DNA of 64,000 nt from Ferrimonas sediminicola (lineage in GTDB: Bacteria; Pseudomonadota; Gammaproteobacteria; Enterobacterales; Shewanellaceae). A program made the position numbers and the translations under genes. Every line of letters starts with the position of its first letter. Position 1 is the first letter of the stretch. Under the pieces are notes generated by a model. It was not told where the DNA came from and did no database searches. It worked only from the letters and a program-made list of their open reading frames with translations. Shown here one piece after another: positions 36,470 to 46,042 of the stretch. The DNA lies in assembly GCF_005116715.1 (NCBI RefSeq), contig NZ_SWCI01000006.1, forward strand, positions 1 through 64,000, in the 5' to 3' direction.

Positions 36470-37075
36470 CTAGGCGGCGTGGCGGCTGCTCCGGCTCAGA
36501 TTGGCCGCAAACTCCGGTCGGCTGGCCAGCAGCCGCTCCCGCTGCTCCTCACTGAGCTGCCCTTCGGGCAGCCTCAGCACCTTTCGAGTTATCTTCCCCC
36601 TGGCGATGGCGGTGATCTTCAGCGGCGCCACCGGTCCTTCGATGGCGTACTCCTCCACCGAGCCCGCACGGGCAAGGATTCCGGCGTCTACCAGGGCGCT
36701 GACGCCGTGATGGTTCAGCGGCATGGGCACGCTGCCGCGCCCCTGCAGGATGAATTCACGCAGGATCGCCCGTTCGGTGTTGTCCAGGGTCTGGACCTTC
36801 TCCTCCACCATCAGTTTCTGCTGAGCCGCCAGGCGCTGCTGCATCAGCCGCTGAAACAGCAGCCGGCCCACCAGGGTCGCCAGGTAGGCGGCACTGGCGA
36901 CCACGGTCAGCCCCAGCCAGGAGGCATAGTGACTCACCCACTGCTGCAGATAGAGGGATTGCGCCCACTGCACCGGCAGCCACAGCAGCGCCAGGCTGGT
37001 GACCAGCAGCCACAGGGCCAGTTTGTACAGGGGGGCTGTGGTCAGGGCATGGAACTGAGACTCCCGACTTCCCAT
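36470..37075 (-). CDS. SieB-like (superinfection exclusion B family) membrane protein
   Basis: A 201-residue protein: two N-terminal membrane spans (about 15-35 and 48-72), a basic Gln/Arg-rich segment, then a cytoplasmic domain containing LDNTERAILREFILQGRGSVPMPLNHHGVSALVDAGILAR. That pattern matches the SieB family (PF14163), named for phage P22/lambda superinfection exclusion but common on bacterial chromosomes. No prophage surrounds it. A role in phage defence is possible but not shown by context. Confidence 0.65.
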   Translation of the reverse strand: MGSRESQFHALTTAPLYKLALWLLVTSLALLWLPVQWAQSLYLQQWVSHYASWLGLTVVASAAYLATLVGRLLFQRLMQQRLAAQQKLMVEEKVQTLDNTERAILREFILQGRGSVPMPLNHHGVSALVDAGILARAGSVEEYAIEGPVAPLKITAIARGKITRKVLRLPEGQLSEEQRERLLASRPEFAANLSRSSRHAA

Positions 37076-37155
37076 GGGGTGGATCCTCGCGTCGAAAAAT
37101 TGGCGTTAACGGGTAACCCCCATTGTAAAGCAAAAGGGGTGCCAGCTTCCAAGGC

Positions 37156-38823
37156 TCAGGGGGCGACCAGGGGCTCTATCTGGATGGTGTTGCCATCGCT
37201 GTGCAGTTTGCTGGGGCCATGTTCCCGATCCGTGGTGAGGTTGTGGGGGCCCATCTCCACCTCCACCTGGGAGTAGAGGCTGTGGGTGACGCTGATGGAC
37301 ACCTTGTCGAAGAAGTTGGCCAGCCTCTCGTCGGTCTCCGCCAGCAGCAGCTGGGCCTCCGCCAGCCGGGCGCTGTTCTGCTGCTGGGCCTGGGTGAACT
37401 GCTCCACCAGGCGTTTGCGTTCCGCCTCGCTCTTGTCGGCGGCCATGGTGGCTTTGTTGATTGCCTGGCGCAGCTTGAAGCTCTGCGCCAGCAGTGCCTG
37501 CTCCCGCTGATGGTACTCCTTGGCGAGGGCGCGCAGCTGCCGAATCCCCAGCCCGGCACGGATTCGGCTCTGGGTGGCGGCCCGGGAACCCAGATTGATG
37601 CAGTTGATGGAGTGGACCACCTGGGTCACGCCGCCGACGATGTCCCCCTTCTTGCCGTTGGGGACGCCGACGGTGAGGTTGTTGCCACACTGGGTCTGGC
37701 AGTGAACCATCTGGGTCTGCACCAGGATGTCACCCCCCGCCTTAAGGTGGGCGTACTGGGCGAAGGCGACGTGGATCTCCCCCTCCGCCTCCAGCGAGGT
37801 GCTGAGTTTGCGATTGTCCACCAGGTGGCCAATCACCCCCTTGCCCACGACGATGTCGCCGCCGGCCTTGAGCTGTTCGCCGTCCACGAAGCCGTTGATG
37901 GTGATATCGCCACCGGCGGTGACCCGCATCTCCTCATCCACGTTGCCGTTGATCACCACGTTGCCGTGGTAGTTGATGTGGCCGGTACCGACGTTGACGT
38001 CCTTGAGGGTGAGCACCTCGACAATCTCCAACCCGTCCTTGGCCTCCATCGGCTGGCCGTCGGCACAGGCCAGCAGCAGGTTGGGGTCGGTGTCGGAGAC
38101 GACCGTGCCCTTGCCCGCCTTCAGTTTGCTGTCCTTGCCTGATTTGGCCTTGAGCACCTCGCCGACGACGTTGTAGCCGTCGACGCCGGGTTCCGCCTCA
38201 TGCTTGCGCATTACCTCGTCACCGCAGCTGACGGTGACGATCTCGCCAAGATCCCTCATGTCCACCTTGCCGTTGTCCAGTACCCGGGGTTGCAACAGCC
38301 GCTCGCGGTTGAGCTTGACCAGCCGCTCCAGTCGGGCGTCGCGGCCATGGCGGGCGGGCCTGCCCCTGGCAATGGTGGCGCTGACGCTCTCGCCAGGCGG
38401 GGCTTTCTCCAGCTTGAGCAGCAGGGTGTGAATGGCGTTTTTCAGCAGACCGTTGCGGATGGCGAGGGATTGCAGCTGTTGCACCAGCTCCTGGAAGCCG
38501 ATGGGACGGCCGCCCTGAGGGGCGGTGAGGGTGGCGGTGACCTCCATCTTGTCGGAGGAGAGCTGGAGTTGGCACTGGCCATCCACCCTCATTGCCAGGG
38601 GGATGCGCTGAACCTGGGCCTTGTTGGTGCCCTTGGCCTGATGCTTCAGCAACTGCAGCGCCTTGCGGACGTCGTTGTCCAGGAAGGCGCATTGCCGATA
38701 GGGGGAGCAGTCCACCAGGTGCCTGATCTGTCCCAAATCCACTTGTGCGTGTTGTTCGGGGATCAGATCCACGCAGAGGGTCTGGTGTTCTTCGTCGAAA
38801 AAGAGGAGGTCCGGTCCTATCAT
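37156..38823 (-). CDS. FapA-family protein (DUF342)
   Basis: A 555-residue protein with the DUF342 plan: a variable N-terminal domain (1-170), the conserved EPGVDGYNVVGEVL region, then a beta-helix of repeated Gly-rich turns (VVINGNVDEEMRVTAGGDITINGFVDGEQLKAGGDIVVG, about 270-400), and a coiled coil (about 415-490). FapA proteins are polymer-forming cytoplasmic proteins related to bactofilins. In Vibrio one helps localise PTS or flagellar factors. Here the gene lies alone upstream of the tRNA-Leu array. Confidence 0.85.
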   Translation of the reverse strand: MIGPDLLFFDEEHQTLCVDLIPEQHAQVDLGQIRHLVDCSPYRQCAFLDNDVRKALQLLKHQAKGTNKAQVQRIPLAMRVDGQCQLQLSSDKMEVTATLTAPQGGRPIGFQELVQQLQSLAIRNGLLKNAIHTLLLKLEKAPPGESVSATIARGRPARHGRDARLERLVKLNRERLLQPRVLDNGKVDMRDLGEIVTVSCGDEVMRKHEAEPGVDGYNVVGEVLKAKSGKDSKLKAGKGTVVSDTDPNLLLACADGQPMEAKDGLEIVEVLTLKDVNVGTGHINYHGNVVINGNVDEEMRVTAGGDITINGFVDGEQLKAGGDIVVGKGVIGHLVDNRKLSTSLEAEGEIHVAFAQYAHLKAGGDILVQTQMVHCQTQCGNNLTVGVPNGKKGDIVGGVTQVVHSINCINLGSRAATQSRIRAGLGIRQLRALAKEYHQREQALLAQSFKLRQAINKATMAADKSEAERKRLVEQFTQAQQQNSARLAEAQLLLAETDERLANFFDKVSISVTHSLYSQVEVEMGPHNLTTDREHGPSKLHSDGNTIQIEPLVAP

Positions 38824-38890
38824 GGCGCCATTACTTATGCTTATCAGGCGAGTTTAGGGAGTATACCGGATTGTTGACAAGGGGGAATAG

Positions 38891-38920
38891 CAAAAAGCCC
38901 CGACCATAGGTCAGGGCTCA
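38891..38920 (-). terminator. Terminator of the tRNA-Leu array
   Basis: AGCCCCGACC (38896-38905) pairs with GGTCAGGGCT (38909-38918) with one mismatch. The A-tract at 38892-38896 gives a U-run on the minus strand. Confidence 0.8.
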
Positions 38921-38926
38921 AAAATT

Positions 38927-39013
38927 TGGTGCAGAAGGAGAGACTTGAACTCTCACGTCCTAACGGACACTAGCACCTGAAGCTAGCGCGTCTACCAATT
39001 CCGCCACTTCTGC
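38927..39013 (-). tRNA. tRNA-Leu (anticodon CAG), third of the array
   Basis: An 87-nt class II tRNA with encoded CCA. Read on the minus strand, GCAGAAG starts the acceptor stem, CTAGC-TTCAGGT-GCTAG is the anticodon arm (CAG, codon CUG), and a long variable arm follows. Same sequence as the copy at 39071-39157. Confidence 0.96.
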
Positions 39014-39070
39014 AAATATCGAATAATCGATTCAGGTCTTATTTTTTCTCGGCTCACCACTCAACAAGAG

Positions 39071-39157
39071 TGGTGCAGAAGGAGAGACTTGAACTCTCAC
39101 GTCCTAACGGACACTAGCACCTGAAGCTAGCGCGTCTACCAATTCCGCCACTTCTGC
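39071..39157 (-). tRNA. tRNA-Leu (anticodon CAG), second of the array
   Basis: An 87-nt copy matching the downstream gene, separated from it by a 57-nt spacer. Confidence 0.96.
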
Positions 39158-39179
39158 GTATAGCCGTGGTATCGATGAG

Positions 39180-39266
39180 TGGTGCAGAAGGAGAGACTTG
39201 AACTCTCACGTCCTTGCGGACACTAGCACCTGAAGCTAGCGCGTCTACCAATTCCGCCACTTCTGC
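39180..39266 (-). tRNA. tRNA-Leu (anticodon CAG), first of the array
   Basis: An 87-nt gene, nearest the promoter. It differs from the other two only in the variable-arm loop (CTTGCGG against CTAACGG on the plus strand), which does not affect pairing. Confidence 0.96.
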
Positions 39267-39295
39267 TCTGCGTTTCCTCATCGGTACGGAGGCGC

Positions 39296-39323
39296 ATTAT
39301 AGAGAGATTCCGCGCTCCGTCAA
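39296..39323 (-). promoter_or_regulatory. Promoter of the tRNA-Leu(CAG) array
   Basis: On the minus strand a -35 TTGACG (39318-39323) and a perfect -10 TATAAT (39296-39301) are separated by 16 bases, 30 bases before the first tRNA. Strong consensus suits a stable-RNA promoter. Confidence 0.85.
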
Positions 39324-39359
39324 CACCATTATTCAAATAGTTTTTTGTTCGCGCAAATT

Positions 39360-40379
39360 TTAATCCGAAACTCTGAGATCAGCGTAGATTTTGAACCTTT
39401 TATCCTGTGCGGCGATGTTGACCCTGCCGAAGGCCTTCTCCAGGGCGTCACCGTAGGGCAGATGGTGATTGGCGACAAACAGCAGCTGGCCTCCGGGCTT
39501 CAGATGTTTGCGGGCGTCGGCAATGAAGGCTTCGGCGGTGGAGAAGGTTTGTTTGCCTGCGTGATGGAAGGGGGGATTGGAGATGATGAGATCAAACTCG
39601 CCCTTCACATCACTGAATCCGTCGGAGGGGTAGACTCGAGCATCCAGGCCGTTCGCCGCCAGGGTGGCGCGGCTGCAGGCCAGGGCGAAGGCGTTGATGT
39701 CCACCATCTCTACCTGGCAGTCGGGAGCCGCCGCCTTGATGGCGCTGCCGATGACGCCGGCGCCGCAACCGAAGTCCAGTACCCGGCCCTTGAGGGGCGG
39801 CAGGTGCTCAAGCAGCAGCGCTGTGCCCGCATCCAGCTCCCCCTGGCTGAACACCCCAGGCAGGGCACAGACGCTCACAGGGGGCTCACCGGCACGGTAG
39901 CTTTCGGTGGCGGCCAGTGGCGGCCGGTCGGCTTGGCGACTCAGTCCCTGCAGCATCTGGCAGTGGGCGCCGGTGGCGTACTTGTTCACCGGGTCGAAGT
40001 GGGCCTTCATCAGCTTGGGGGCGCTCCTGATCCCCCCCTTGTTGTCGCCCACCAGGAAGCAGGGAGTGCCCTCGGGGAGTCGGGCGGCCAGCCACTGCAT
40101 CAGGTGGCTGGCCAGGGCTTTGGCACCGGGCAGCACCATGATGGCGGCGTCCACCTCCGGCAGGTCTGTGGTCAGGTCGCAGCCGAAATGCAGATCGGTG
40201 GCCCCCTGCCCCCGCAACTGGCGATACACCAGGTAGTCATGGGTCAGGGTGGTCACCGTCATGCCCTGGCGCTGCAACCGGGGGATCAGTCCGTCTGCCA
40301 TGGGGTTCAGCATCAGCAGGCGGGGGCCGAGCTCGTCGGCGTACTTGTCTATCAGGCGGCTGGGGTTGGTCAGGGTCAT
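39360..40379 (-). CDS. rsmC: 16S rRNA (guanine-1207 N2) methyltransferase
   Basis: A 339-residue protein with tandem Rossmann-like halves. The C-terminal half is catalytic: VLDFGCGAGVIGSAI binds S-adenosylmethionine and NPPFH is the exocyclic-amine methyltransferase motif. The degenerate N-terminal half serves RNA binding. Length and the motif pair match RsmC, which methylates G1207 in small-subunit assembly. Confidence 0.93.
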   Translation of the reverse strand: MTLTNPSRLIDKYADELGPRLLMLNPMADGLIPRLQRQGMTVTTLTHDYLVYRQLRGQGATDLHFGCDLTTDLPEVDAAIMVLPGAKALASHLMQWLAARLPEGTPCFLVGDNKGGIRSAPKLMKAHFDPVNKYATGAHCQMLQGLSRQADRPPLAATESYRAGEPPVSVCALPGVFSQGELDAGTALLLEHLPPLKGRVLDFGCGAGVIGSAIKAAAPDCQVEMVDINAFALACSRATLAANGLDARVYPSDGFSDVKGEFDLIISNPPFHHAGKQTFSTAEAFIADARKHLKPGGQLLFVANHHLPYGDALEKAFGRVNIAAQDKRFKIYADLRVSD

Positions 40380-40601
40380 GGTGCTACTTGCCGGTTAAAT
40401 GGGGCGCCAGTATAGCACTGCACCGGGCAGCTGACTGCCAGGAGGAGTGTTCAACAAATTTTTCAGTCTCTTCCAGTGGGGCTTCCTCGCTGATCTACAC
40501 TTGAGGCTAAAGGGATGTTCTTCGGAGCAGGTTGGGTAATGGATACACAGTGAGTTGGCCTGCCCCGAGGGGGCCGGGCCCGCTGTCCTTCAGGAGAGAC
40601 G

Positions 40602-43055
40602 ATGAGCCGTTCATGGGCCCTTCCGTTCGTCAGCCTTCGCTGGAAGTTTCTGCTGGTGCTGGCGGTGATCATGACCCTGCTGACCCTGTCGCTGGGTCAT
40701 CTGGCGCTGCGCCATTTCGGCCAGCAGCGGTCGCTGGTTCTGACGCAGCAGTCGGAATTCCTGCGGCGGGACTACCTGCAGACCAGGGAGATGCTGGTGG
40801 AGCAGCTGGCCTCGGTGGCCAGGGAGCTGAACCTGCGCCTGGGTTCACTGCTCGATCCCCAGTCGGAGCTCAGGGGCCAATGGCGAGAGCTGCGCTCCCT
40901 GTGGCAGTTGTCCGGGTTGCACCTGCACCAGATCCAGGGAGGGAACCTGCTCTCTCTGGGCGGTTACCCACCGCCGGACGATCATTGGCTCGCCGGTATC
41001 GAGTCCAAAGATCAGCAGCTCAGCCGCACTCGCTGCCGTCCGGGCTGCATCCTGGAGCTGGCCACCCCCATCACCCTCCGGGGCAAGCTGCACCTGCTGG
41101 TGCTCTCCACCCCGCTGGAGCGGGTGATGGAGGTCCTGAGTGAACATCATGCCACCGAGCTGGCGATCCTGGGCCCGCCCCAGCAGAACAGCCTCAACCC
41201 CTGGAACCGCGCCATCCTCAGCCTGACCAACCGGGAGAGGAACTATCCGGTGCTGATCGCAGCCGCCGCCGAGTTCCCGCTGGAGCAGCTGACCGATCGC
41301 CCCCGGATGGTGGCGCAGGGTGGCCGTCAATGGAGCCTGTCCCGCTGGCCCATCGACGGCGGCCACCTGCTGCTGTTCTCCGACGTCAGTGAACTGGAGC
41401 TGGGACAGCGGGCCTACCTGACCGACCTGGTTGGACTGATGCTGCTCTGTGTGGTGGCGACCACGCTCCTGGGGGGCTGGCTGTTGTGGCGTCCTCTCAG
41501 CCGGATTCAGGCGTTGCAACGGCTGCTGCCGCTGCTGCCCAGTCGGGATTACAAGCGGTTCCGTGAGCGGCTGGCCCCCGCCGGCATGGGCTTCAGGGAC
41601 GAGGTGGACCGGCTGGAGGAGGCGGTGGGGGAGACCGCCGATCAGCTGGAGCAGCTGCACGAGGAGGTGGACAGGTACACCCACGAGCTGGAGCGGCTGG
41701 CGATGATGGACACTCTCACCGGCCTGCCCAACCGCACCATGATGCACCACGAGTTGAGCAAATCCCTGAGCAGCCTGGGCCGGACCGACGAGAAGATCGC
41801 CCTGCTGTTCCTGGATCTGGACGAGTTTAAGCGGATCAACGACACCCTGGGACACGATGTGGGGGACGAGTTGCTGAAGACCGTGGCCAACCGCCTGAAG
41901 AAGAGCGTTCGCTCCATGGACACCGTCTGTCGTCTCGGCGGCGATGAGTTTACGGTGATCATCCGCGGCCTGGGGGAGGGGGCTAACATCCACCGTATCA
42001 TCCACCAGATCTTCGTTTCCCTGCAGCAGCCGGTGCAACTGGGGCGCCACACCCTGATCGTCACCACCAGCATCGGCGTGGTGTTCTGCGACAACCCGAT
42101 GGAGCGCCCCGAGGAGCTGCTCAAGCGGGCGGATCTGGCCATGTACCAGGCCAAGCAGGCGGGCCGTTCCAACTACCGGGTGTTCGACGACCAGATGCTG
42201 GAGCTGGCCAGCCGCAAGCTGATGCTGGAGGGGGACCTGAGGCGGGCGCTGGAGGAGGGGCAGATGGCCCTTTGCCTGCAACCGATCCTCTCCATCCGCG
42301 AGCAGCGGGTGGTGGGGTTCGAGTCGCTGGTGCGCTGGTATCACCCCAGTCGCGGCCTGTTGATGCCCTCGGAGTTCATGCAGGATCTGGAGGACAGCAG
42401 CGAGATCCTGGCTCTGAGTGACTGGGTGCTCAAGCGCAGCCTCAAGCTGCTGCTCAAGCTGACCCGGCTCTCCGGCAACCGTGAGTTCTACATTGCGGTA
42501 AACCTGTCACCCCATCAGTACCTGCACGCCGGGCTGGGGCAACGCATCGAGCAGTTGCTGCAGGAGCTGCAGGTGACGCCCGGCCGCCTGCTGCTGGAGG
42601 TCACCGAGGAGAGCCTGATCAGAAACCTGGAGCAGGCTCTGGCCACCATGGAGCGCCTCAAGGGGATGGGGGTGCGCATCGGCATCGATGATTTCGGTAC
42701 CGGCTACTCCTCCCTGAGCTACCTGAAGCAGCTGCCCTTCGATATCCTCAAGATTGACCGCAGCTTCGTGCGGGATCTGGACAGTTCAGACGTGGACCGC
42801 AATATCGTCAGCTCGGTGATCGATCTGGCCCACAACCTGGGCAGGACGGTGATCGCCGAGGGGGTGGAGAGTCACGACCAGCTGCAGTACCTGCTGAGGG
42901 CGGGCTGTGATCACGCCCAGGGCTATCTGTTTTCGCCGGCCCTGGATGAGCAGCAGGTGGTGGAGCTGATCCGCCAGCTGGGCTGTACCCTGGAGTGGCA
43001 GCATATCGAGTCGCTGCAGGCGGTGTTTCACCCCCTGAGTGGCAGCCGCGGTTAG
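40602..43055 (+). CDS. Membrane GGDEF-EAL protein (bifunctional c-di-GMP enzyme candidate)
   Basis: An 817-residue protein. A periplasmic sensor of unrecognised type (about 40-265) lies between two spans (18-36 and 275-297), followed by a HAMP-like linker and coiled coil, a GGDEF domain with the exact GGDEF motif at 446-450 and an I-site RSMD, and an EAL domain. The EAL signature reads E-S-L at 574-576. The catalytic supports NLSP, DDFGTGYSS, KIDRSFV and IAEGVES are kept, so phosphodiesterase activity is plausible. Which activity dominates cannot be told. CAGGAGAG precedes the ATG. Confidence 0.92.
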   Translation: MSRSWALPFVSLRWKFLLVLAVIMTLLTLSLGHLALRHFGQQRSLVLTQQSEFLRRDYLQTREMLVEQLASVARELNLRLGSLLDPQSELRGQWRELRSLWQLSGLHLHQIQGGNLLSLGGYPPPDDHWLAGIESKDQQLSRTRCRPGCILELATPITLRGKLHLLVLSTPLERVMEVLSEHHATELAILGPPQQNSLNPWNRAILSLTNRERNYPVLIAAAAEFPLEQLTDRPRMVAQGGRQWSLSRWPIDGGHLLLFSDVSELELGQRAYLTDLVGLMLLCVVATTLLGGWLLWRPLSRIQALQRLLPLLPSRDYKRFRERLAPAGMGFRDEVDRLEEAVGETADQLEQLHEEVDRYTHELERLAMMDTLTGLPNRTMMHHELSKSLSSLGRTDEKIALLFLDLDEFKRINDTLGHDVGDELLKTVANRLKKSVRSMDTVCRLGGDEFTVIIRGLGEGANIHRIIHQIFVSLQQPVQLGRHTLIVTTSIGVVFCDNPMERPEELLKRADLAMYQAKQAGRSNYRVFDDQMLELASRKLMLEGDLRRALEEGQMALCLQPILSIREQRVVGFESLVRWYHPSRGLLMPSEFMQDLEDSSEILALSDWVLKRSLKLLLKLTRLSGNREFYIAVNLSPHQYLHAGLGQRIEQLLQELQVTPGRLLLEVTEESLIRNLEQALATMERLKGMGVRIGIDDFGTGYSSLSYLKQLPFDILKIDRSFVRDLDSSDVDRNIVSSVIDLAHNLGRTVIAEGVESHDQLQYLLRAGCDHAQGYLFSPALDEQQVVELIRQLGCTLEWQHIESLQAVFHPLSGSRG

Positions 43056-43122
43056 CGTCCGTCAGGGGGCGGAGAGAGAAAGCACCGGCACTGCGGGGGC
43101 TTGTCGATGATGGGAGCGGCGC

Positions 43123-44073
43123 TCAGTCCTGGGCCAGCCTGGCTTCGATGGCATCGAACAGCCGGCCGGTGATCTCCACCTCGAAGGCTGCCTCGATCTC
43201 GCGAATGCAGGTGGGGCTGGTGACGTTGATCTCGGTGACCTTGTCGCCAATCACATCCAGGCCAACGAAGATCAGGCCGCGGCGCTTCAGCTCGGGGCCG
43301 ATGGCCCGGGCGATGGCCCAGTCGCTGTCGGAGAGGGGACGGGCCTCGCCGCGACCGCCGGCGGCCAGGTTGCCCCGGGTTTCGCCTCCCTGGGGGATGC
43401 GCGCCAGGCAGTAGGGCACCGGCTCGCCATCGATGATCAGGATTCGCTTGTCGCCGTCCTTAATCTCCGGCAGGTAGTTCTGCACCATGGTGTAGCGGCT
43501 GCCGTGGGCGGTGAGGGTCTCGATGATCACCCCCATGTTGTCCCCCTCCGGTTTGATGCGGAAGATGGAGGCGCCGCCCATGCCGTCCAGGGGCTTGATG
43601 ATGATGTCCTGGTGCTTGGCGTGGAAGCGACGTATGCGCTCGGCGCTACGGGTCACCAGGGTGTCGGCGGTGTATTCGCTGAACCAGGCGGTGAACAGCT
43701 TCTCGTTGCAGTCCCTCAGGCTGGAGGGTTTGTTGACGATCAGGGTGCCCTGCTCCTCGGCCCGCTCCAGCATGTAGGTGGCGTAGATGAATTCGGTGTC
43801 GAACGGCGGATCCTTGCGCATCAGGATTACCTCCAGCTCCGCCAGGGGGCGCTCCACCGCCTGCCCCAGATCGAAGTGGTTACCCTGCTCATTGCGTACG
43901 GTCAGCGGATGCATGCTGGCCTTGGCCTCCCCCTGCTCCAGGTAGAGGTCGGCCATCTCCATGTAGTGCAGCTCGTAGCCCCGCTCCTGGGCCTCCATCA
44001 GCATGGCAAAGCTGCTGTCCTTCTTCAGGTTAATCTCCGCGATGGGGTCCATCACTATGCCGAGTTTGATCAC
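43123..44073 (-). CDS. gshB: Glutathione synthetase
   Basis: A 316-residue ATP-grasp ligase that joins gamma-glutamylcysteine and glycine. Characteristic stretches are LGIVMDPI at the start, MRKDPPFDTEFIYATY, NKPSSLRDCNEKL, IIKPLDGMGGASIF (nucleotide grasp), RILIIDGEPVP and GGETRGNLAAGG. Length equals the E. coli enzyme. It follows rsmE by 12 bases on the same strand, the common gshB-rsmE pairing. Confidence 0.97.
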   Translation of the reverse strand: MIKLGIVMDPIAEINLKKDSSFAMLMEAQERGYELHYMEMADLYLEQGEAKASMHPLTVRNEQGNHFDLGQAVERPLAELEVILMRKDPPFDTEFIYATYMLERAEEQGTLIVNKPSSLRDCNEKLFTAWFSEYTADTLVTRSAERIRRFHAKHQDIIIKPLDGMGGASIFRIKPEGDNMGVIIETLTAHGSRYTMVQNYLPEIKDGDKRILIIDGEPVPYCLARIPQGGETRGNLAAGGRGEARPLSDSDWAIARAIGPELKRRGLIFVGLDVIGDKVTEINVTSPTCIREIEAAFEVEITGRLFDAIEARLAQD

Positions 44074-44085
44074 GCTGTGCTCCTT

Positions 44086-44817
44086 CTAGCCCAGATCGCC
44101 GAAGCGGGTCTGCAGGGCGGTAATGGCGGTCAGGGCGGCGGTTTCCGTTCGCAGAACCCTGGGGCCGAGTAGAATGTCGATAAACTGGTGTTGGCTGGCG
44201 GCCTCGATCTCCTCCGAGCTCAGTCCCCCCTCGGGGCCGATCAGCAACCGGGCCCGAGTCATGGGGGCAGGCAGGGTCTGGATGCTGTAGGGGGCCCTGG
44301 GGTGCAGGTTCAGCTTGGTGGCGCCGGTCTCCTCCGCCAGCCACTCCTGCAGCTTCATCACCGGGCGCACCTCGGGCACGGTGTTGCGACCGCACTGTTC
44401 GCAGGCGCTGATGACGATCTTCTGCCACTGGGCCAGCTTCTTCTCCAGGCGGTCCCCCTGGAGCTTGACGCCGCAGCGTTCGGACCACAGCGGGGTGATG
44501 GTGTTGACCCCCAGCTCCACCGACTTCTGGATGGTGAACTCCATCTTGTCGCCGCGGGAGATCACCTGGCCCAGGTGCAGGTTCAGGGGAGACTCTCGCT
44601 CCACCTGCTGCCGATCCAGCACCCGAACCTCCACCTGCTTCTTGCTGGCTTGGGTGATCTCGGCGGGGTACTGGTGACCGTCGCCGTTAAACAGTTCCAG
44701 GGCCTGGCCGGGCTGCATCCGCAGCACCCGGCCGACGTGGTTGGCCCCATCCTCCTCCAGCGCCACCAGGCTGCCTGGGGTGAGGGGACCGGGTTGATAG
44801 ATTCTAGGGATTCGCAT
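44086..44817 (-). CDS. rsmE: 16S rRNA (uracil-1498 N3) methyltransferase
   Basis: A 243-residue SPOUT methyltransferase, the same length as E. coli RsmE and starting with the same MRIPRIY. The trefoil-knot motifs [15 protein letters not shown] and [15 protein letters not shown] are present. I set the start at 44817 for that match; it overlaps the end of endA by 14 bases, and an ATG 33 bases upstream is possible but unlikely. Confidence 0.96.
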   Translation of the reverse strand: MRIPRIYQPGPLTPGSLVALEEDGANHVGRVLRMQPGQALELFNGDGHQYPAEITQASKKQVEVRVLDRQQVERESPLNLHLGQVISRGDKMEFTIQKSVELGVNTITPLWSERCGVKLQGDRLEKKLAQWQKIVISACEQCGRNTVPEVRPVMKLQEWLAEETGATKLNLHPRAPYSIQTLPAPMTRARLLIGPEGGLSSEEIEAASQHQFIDILLGPRVLRTETAALTAITALQTRFGDLG

Positions 44818-45508
44818 TGGCTTCCAGTTGTTGGCATTGCTGGGCAACATGGGGATTGGGCCACCCCTGTCGTTGACTGACCCTGCGGTGGCGTTCGCAC
44901 TCCTGGGTGGTCACCGGGTAGAGGTTGTCCCAGCTCTGCATCAGCTTCAGTTGAGATCCCGATAGCTTAACCCGATATTGCTCCTGCATATAGAGGTAGG
45001 TGCGGGCGATGGCGCCCCGGGCTCGCTCCGGGGGCTGGACCCGGCGCCCCTTGAAGTCCACCACCATCTCGCAGCGACCGTACTGGAACGGGGTCTGGCC
45101 CATGTCGGAGAAGCGGTAGTGGGCGCGGTCGCCGTTGACTTCACCCAGGGCGGGCACCAGGTTGTGCATATCCGCTTCCATCACTTTAAATCTTTGGTCT
45201 TTTCGGCAGTTTTTCCGGCCTCCTTCCTGCCAGCACTGCAGTTGGTGACCGAAGGCCCAGGCGGGCACCACGTGCTCCCACTCGATGCGGTCGGCTCGGG
45301 TCTTCTGTTTGCGCACCCGGTAGCCGCAGCTGTGCAGATCCGGTAACAGCTTTTTGCCTTTGCGGCGGTAATCACAGCCGCAGTAGAAGGTGGTGGCGCC
45401 GGGCAACTGGTCGTAGACCGAGACCAGTTGTTTCTTGGCGGCGTTGAAGCTGGAGGGGGCCGCCGCCACGGAGGCGGAAGCCATTAGTAAAAACAGTAGT
45501 GATTTCAT
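44804..45508 (-). CDS. endA: Endonuclease I, periplasmic
   Basis: A 234-residue nuclease with a short signal peptide ([17 protein letters not shown]). The catalytic core is [12 protein letters not shown] with the downstream [24 protein letters not shown], as in EndA/Vvn/Dns nucleases. Several Cys are placed to form the disulfides of this family. It degrades DNA in the periplasm or medium. It sits between sprT and rsmE, an order widespread in gammaproteobacteria. Confidence 0.95.
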   Translation of the reverse strand: MKSLLFLLMASASVAAAPSSFNAAKKQLVSVYDQLPGATTFYCGCDYRRKGKKLLPDLHSCGYRVRKQKTRADRIEWEHVVPAWAFGHQLQCWQEGGRKNCRKDQRFKVMEADMHNLVPALGEVNGDRAHYRFSDMGQTPFQYGRCEMVVDFKGRRVQPPERARGAIARTYLYMQEQYRVKLSGSQLKLMQSWDNLYPVTTQECERHRRVSQRQGWPNPHVAQQCQQLEANANP

Positions 45509-45562
45509 TTAATTGAGTCGTAAAACCTGTGCCGGCCTAGGGTACTGCCGACCGGGGGTGAC

Positions 45563-46042
45563 TCACAAGGGGATCAGCGGCTGGTTGCAATGACGGCACA
45601 GGTAGCGGGCCTGACCCCGGCGCACCTTGTTGTGACGGCGCACCGTCAGGGCGTGTTCCTGGCAGCCGCAGCGGTAGGGGAACGTCGCCGGGGCCACCGA
45701 GCTGACGTCGAAGCTGTGGAGGGCCCGGGGATCACAGCCGAACACCCGGCTCATCAGGGCTTGCCACTCGTGGCCGTGAGGGCGCACCCGGCCATGGATC
45801 TGCCAGGCCAGTAGGTGAGCCACCTCGTGGGGCACCACCTCGGCCAGGAAGGCGTCCGGGTTTTCCGCCAGCAGCACCGGATTGAAGCGCAGGCGGTTCT
45901 CCTGCAGGTGGGCGGCGCCGGCGCTCTGTCCCCTCAGCCTCAGGCTAATCTCCGGACGGGGGAAGCGCCGAGCCAGGGCCTGCTCGGCGGTGCGGTAGCA
46001 GGCTTCCACCCGCTCTCTCAGCGCCGGCGGTACTCCGGTCAC
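45563..46042 (-). CDS. sprT: SprT zinc-metallopeptidase-like protein
   Basis: A 159-residue protein with the metal motif HEVAH (residues 72-76) and a C-terminal zinc ribbon (YRCGCQEHALTVRRHNKVRRGQARYLCRHCNQPL). Human Spartan shares this domain and cleaves DNA-protein crosslinks; the bacterial role is unproven. Its start overlaps the stop of the K+ channel gene by four bases. Confidence 0.93.
   Translation of the reverse strand: MTGVPPALRERVEACYRTAEQALARRFPRPEISLRLRGQSAGAAHLQENRLRFNPVLLAENPDAFLAEVVPHEVAHLLAWQIHGRVRPHGHEWQALMSRVFGCDPRALHSFDVSSVAPATFPYRCGCQEHALTVRRHNKVRRGQARYLCRHCNQPLIPL

Noticed and set aside
36470-37075. Prophage around the SieB-like gene
   Set aside because: Flanking genes are a TetR regulator and a FapA-type gene. 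No structural, lysis or integration gene is nearby.
42321-42329. Inactive EAL domain because the signature reads ESL
   Set aside because: The catalytic Glu is retained, the Ala position varies in active enzymes, and the other metal and catalytic motifs are intact.
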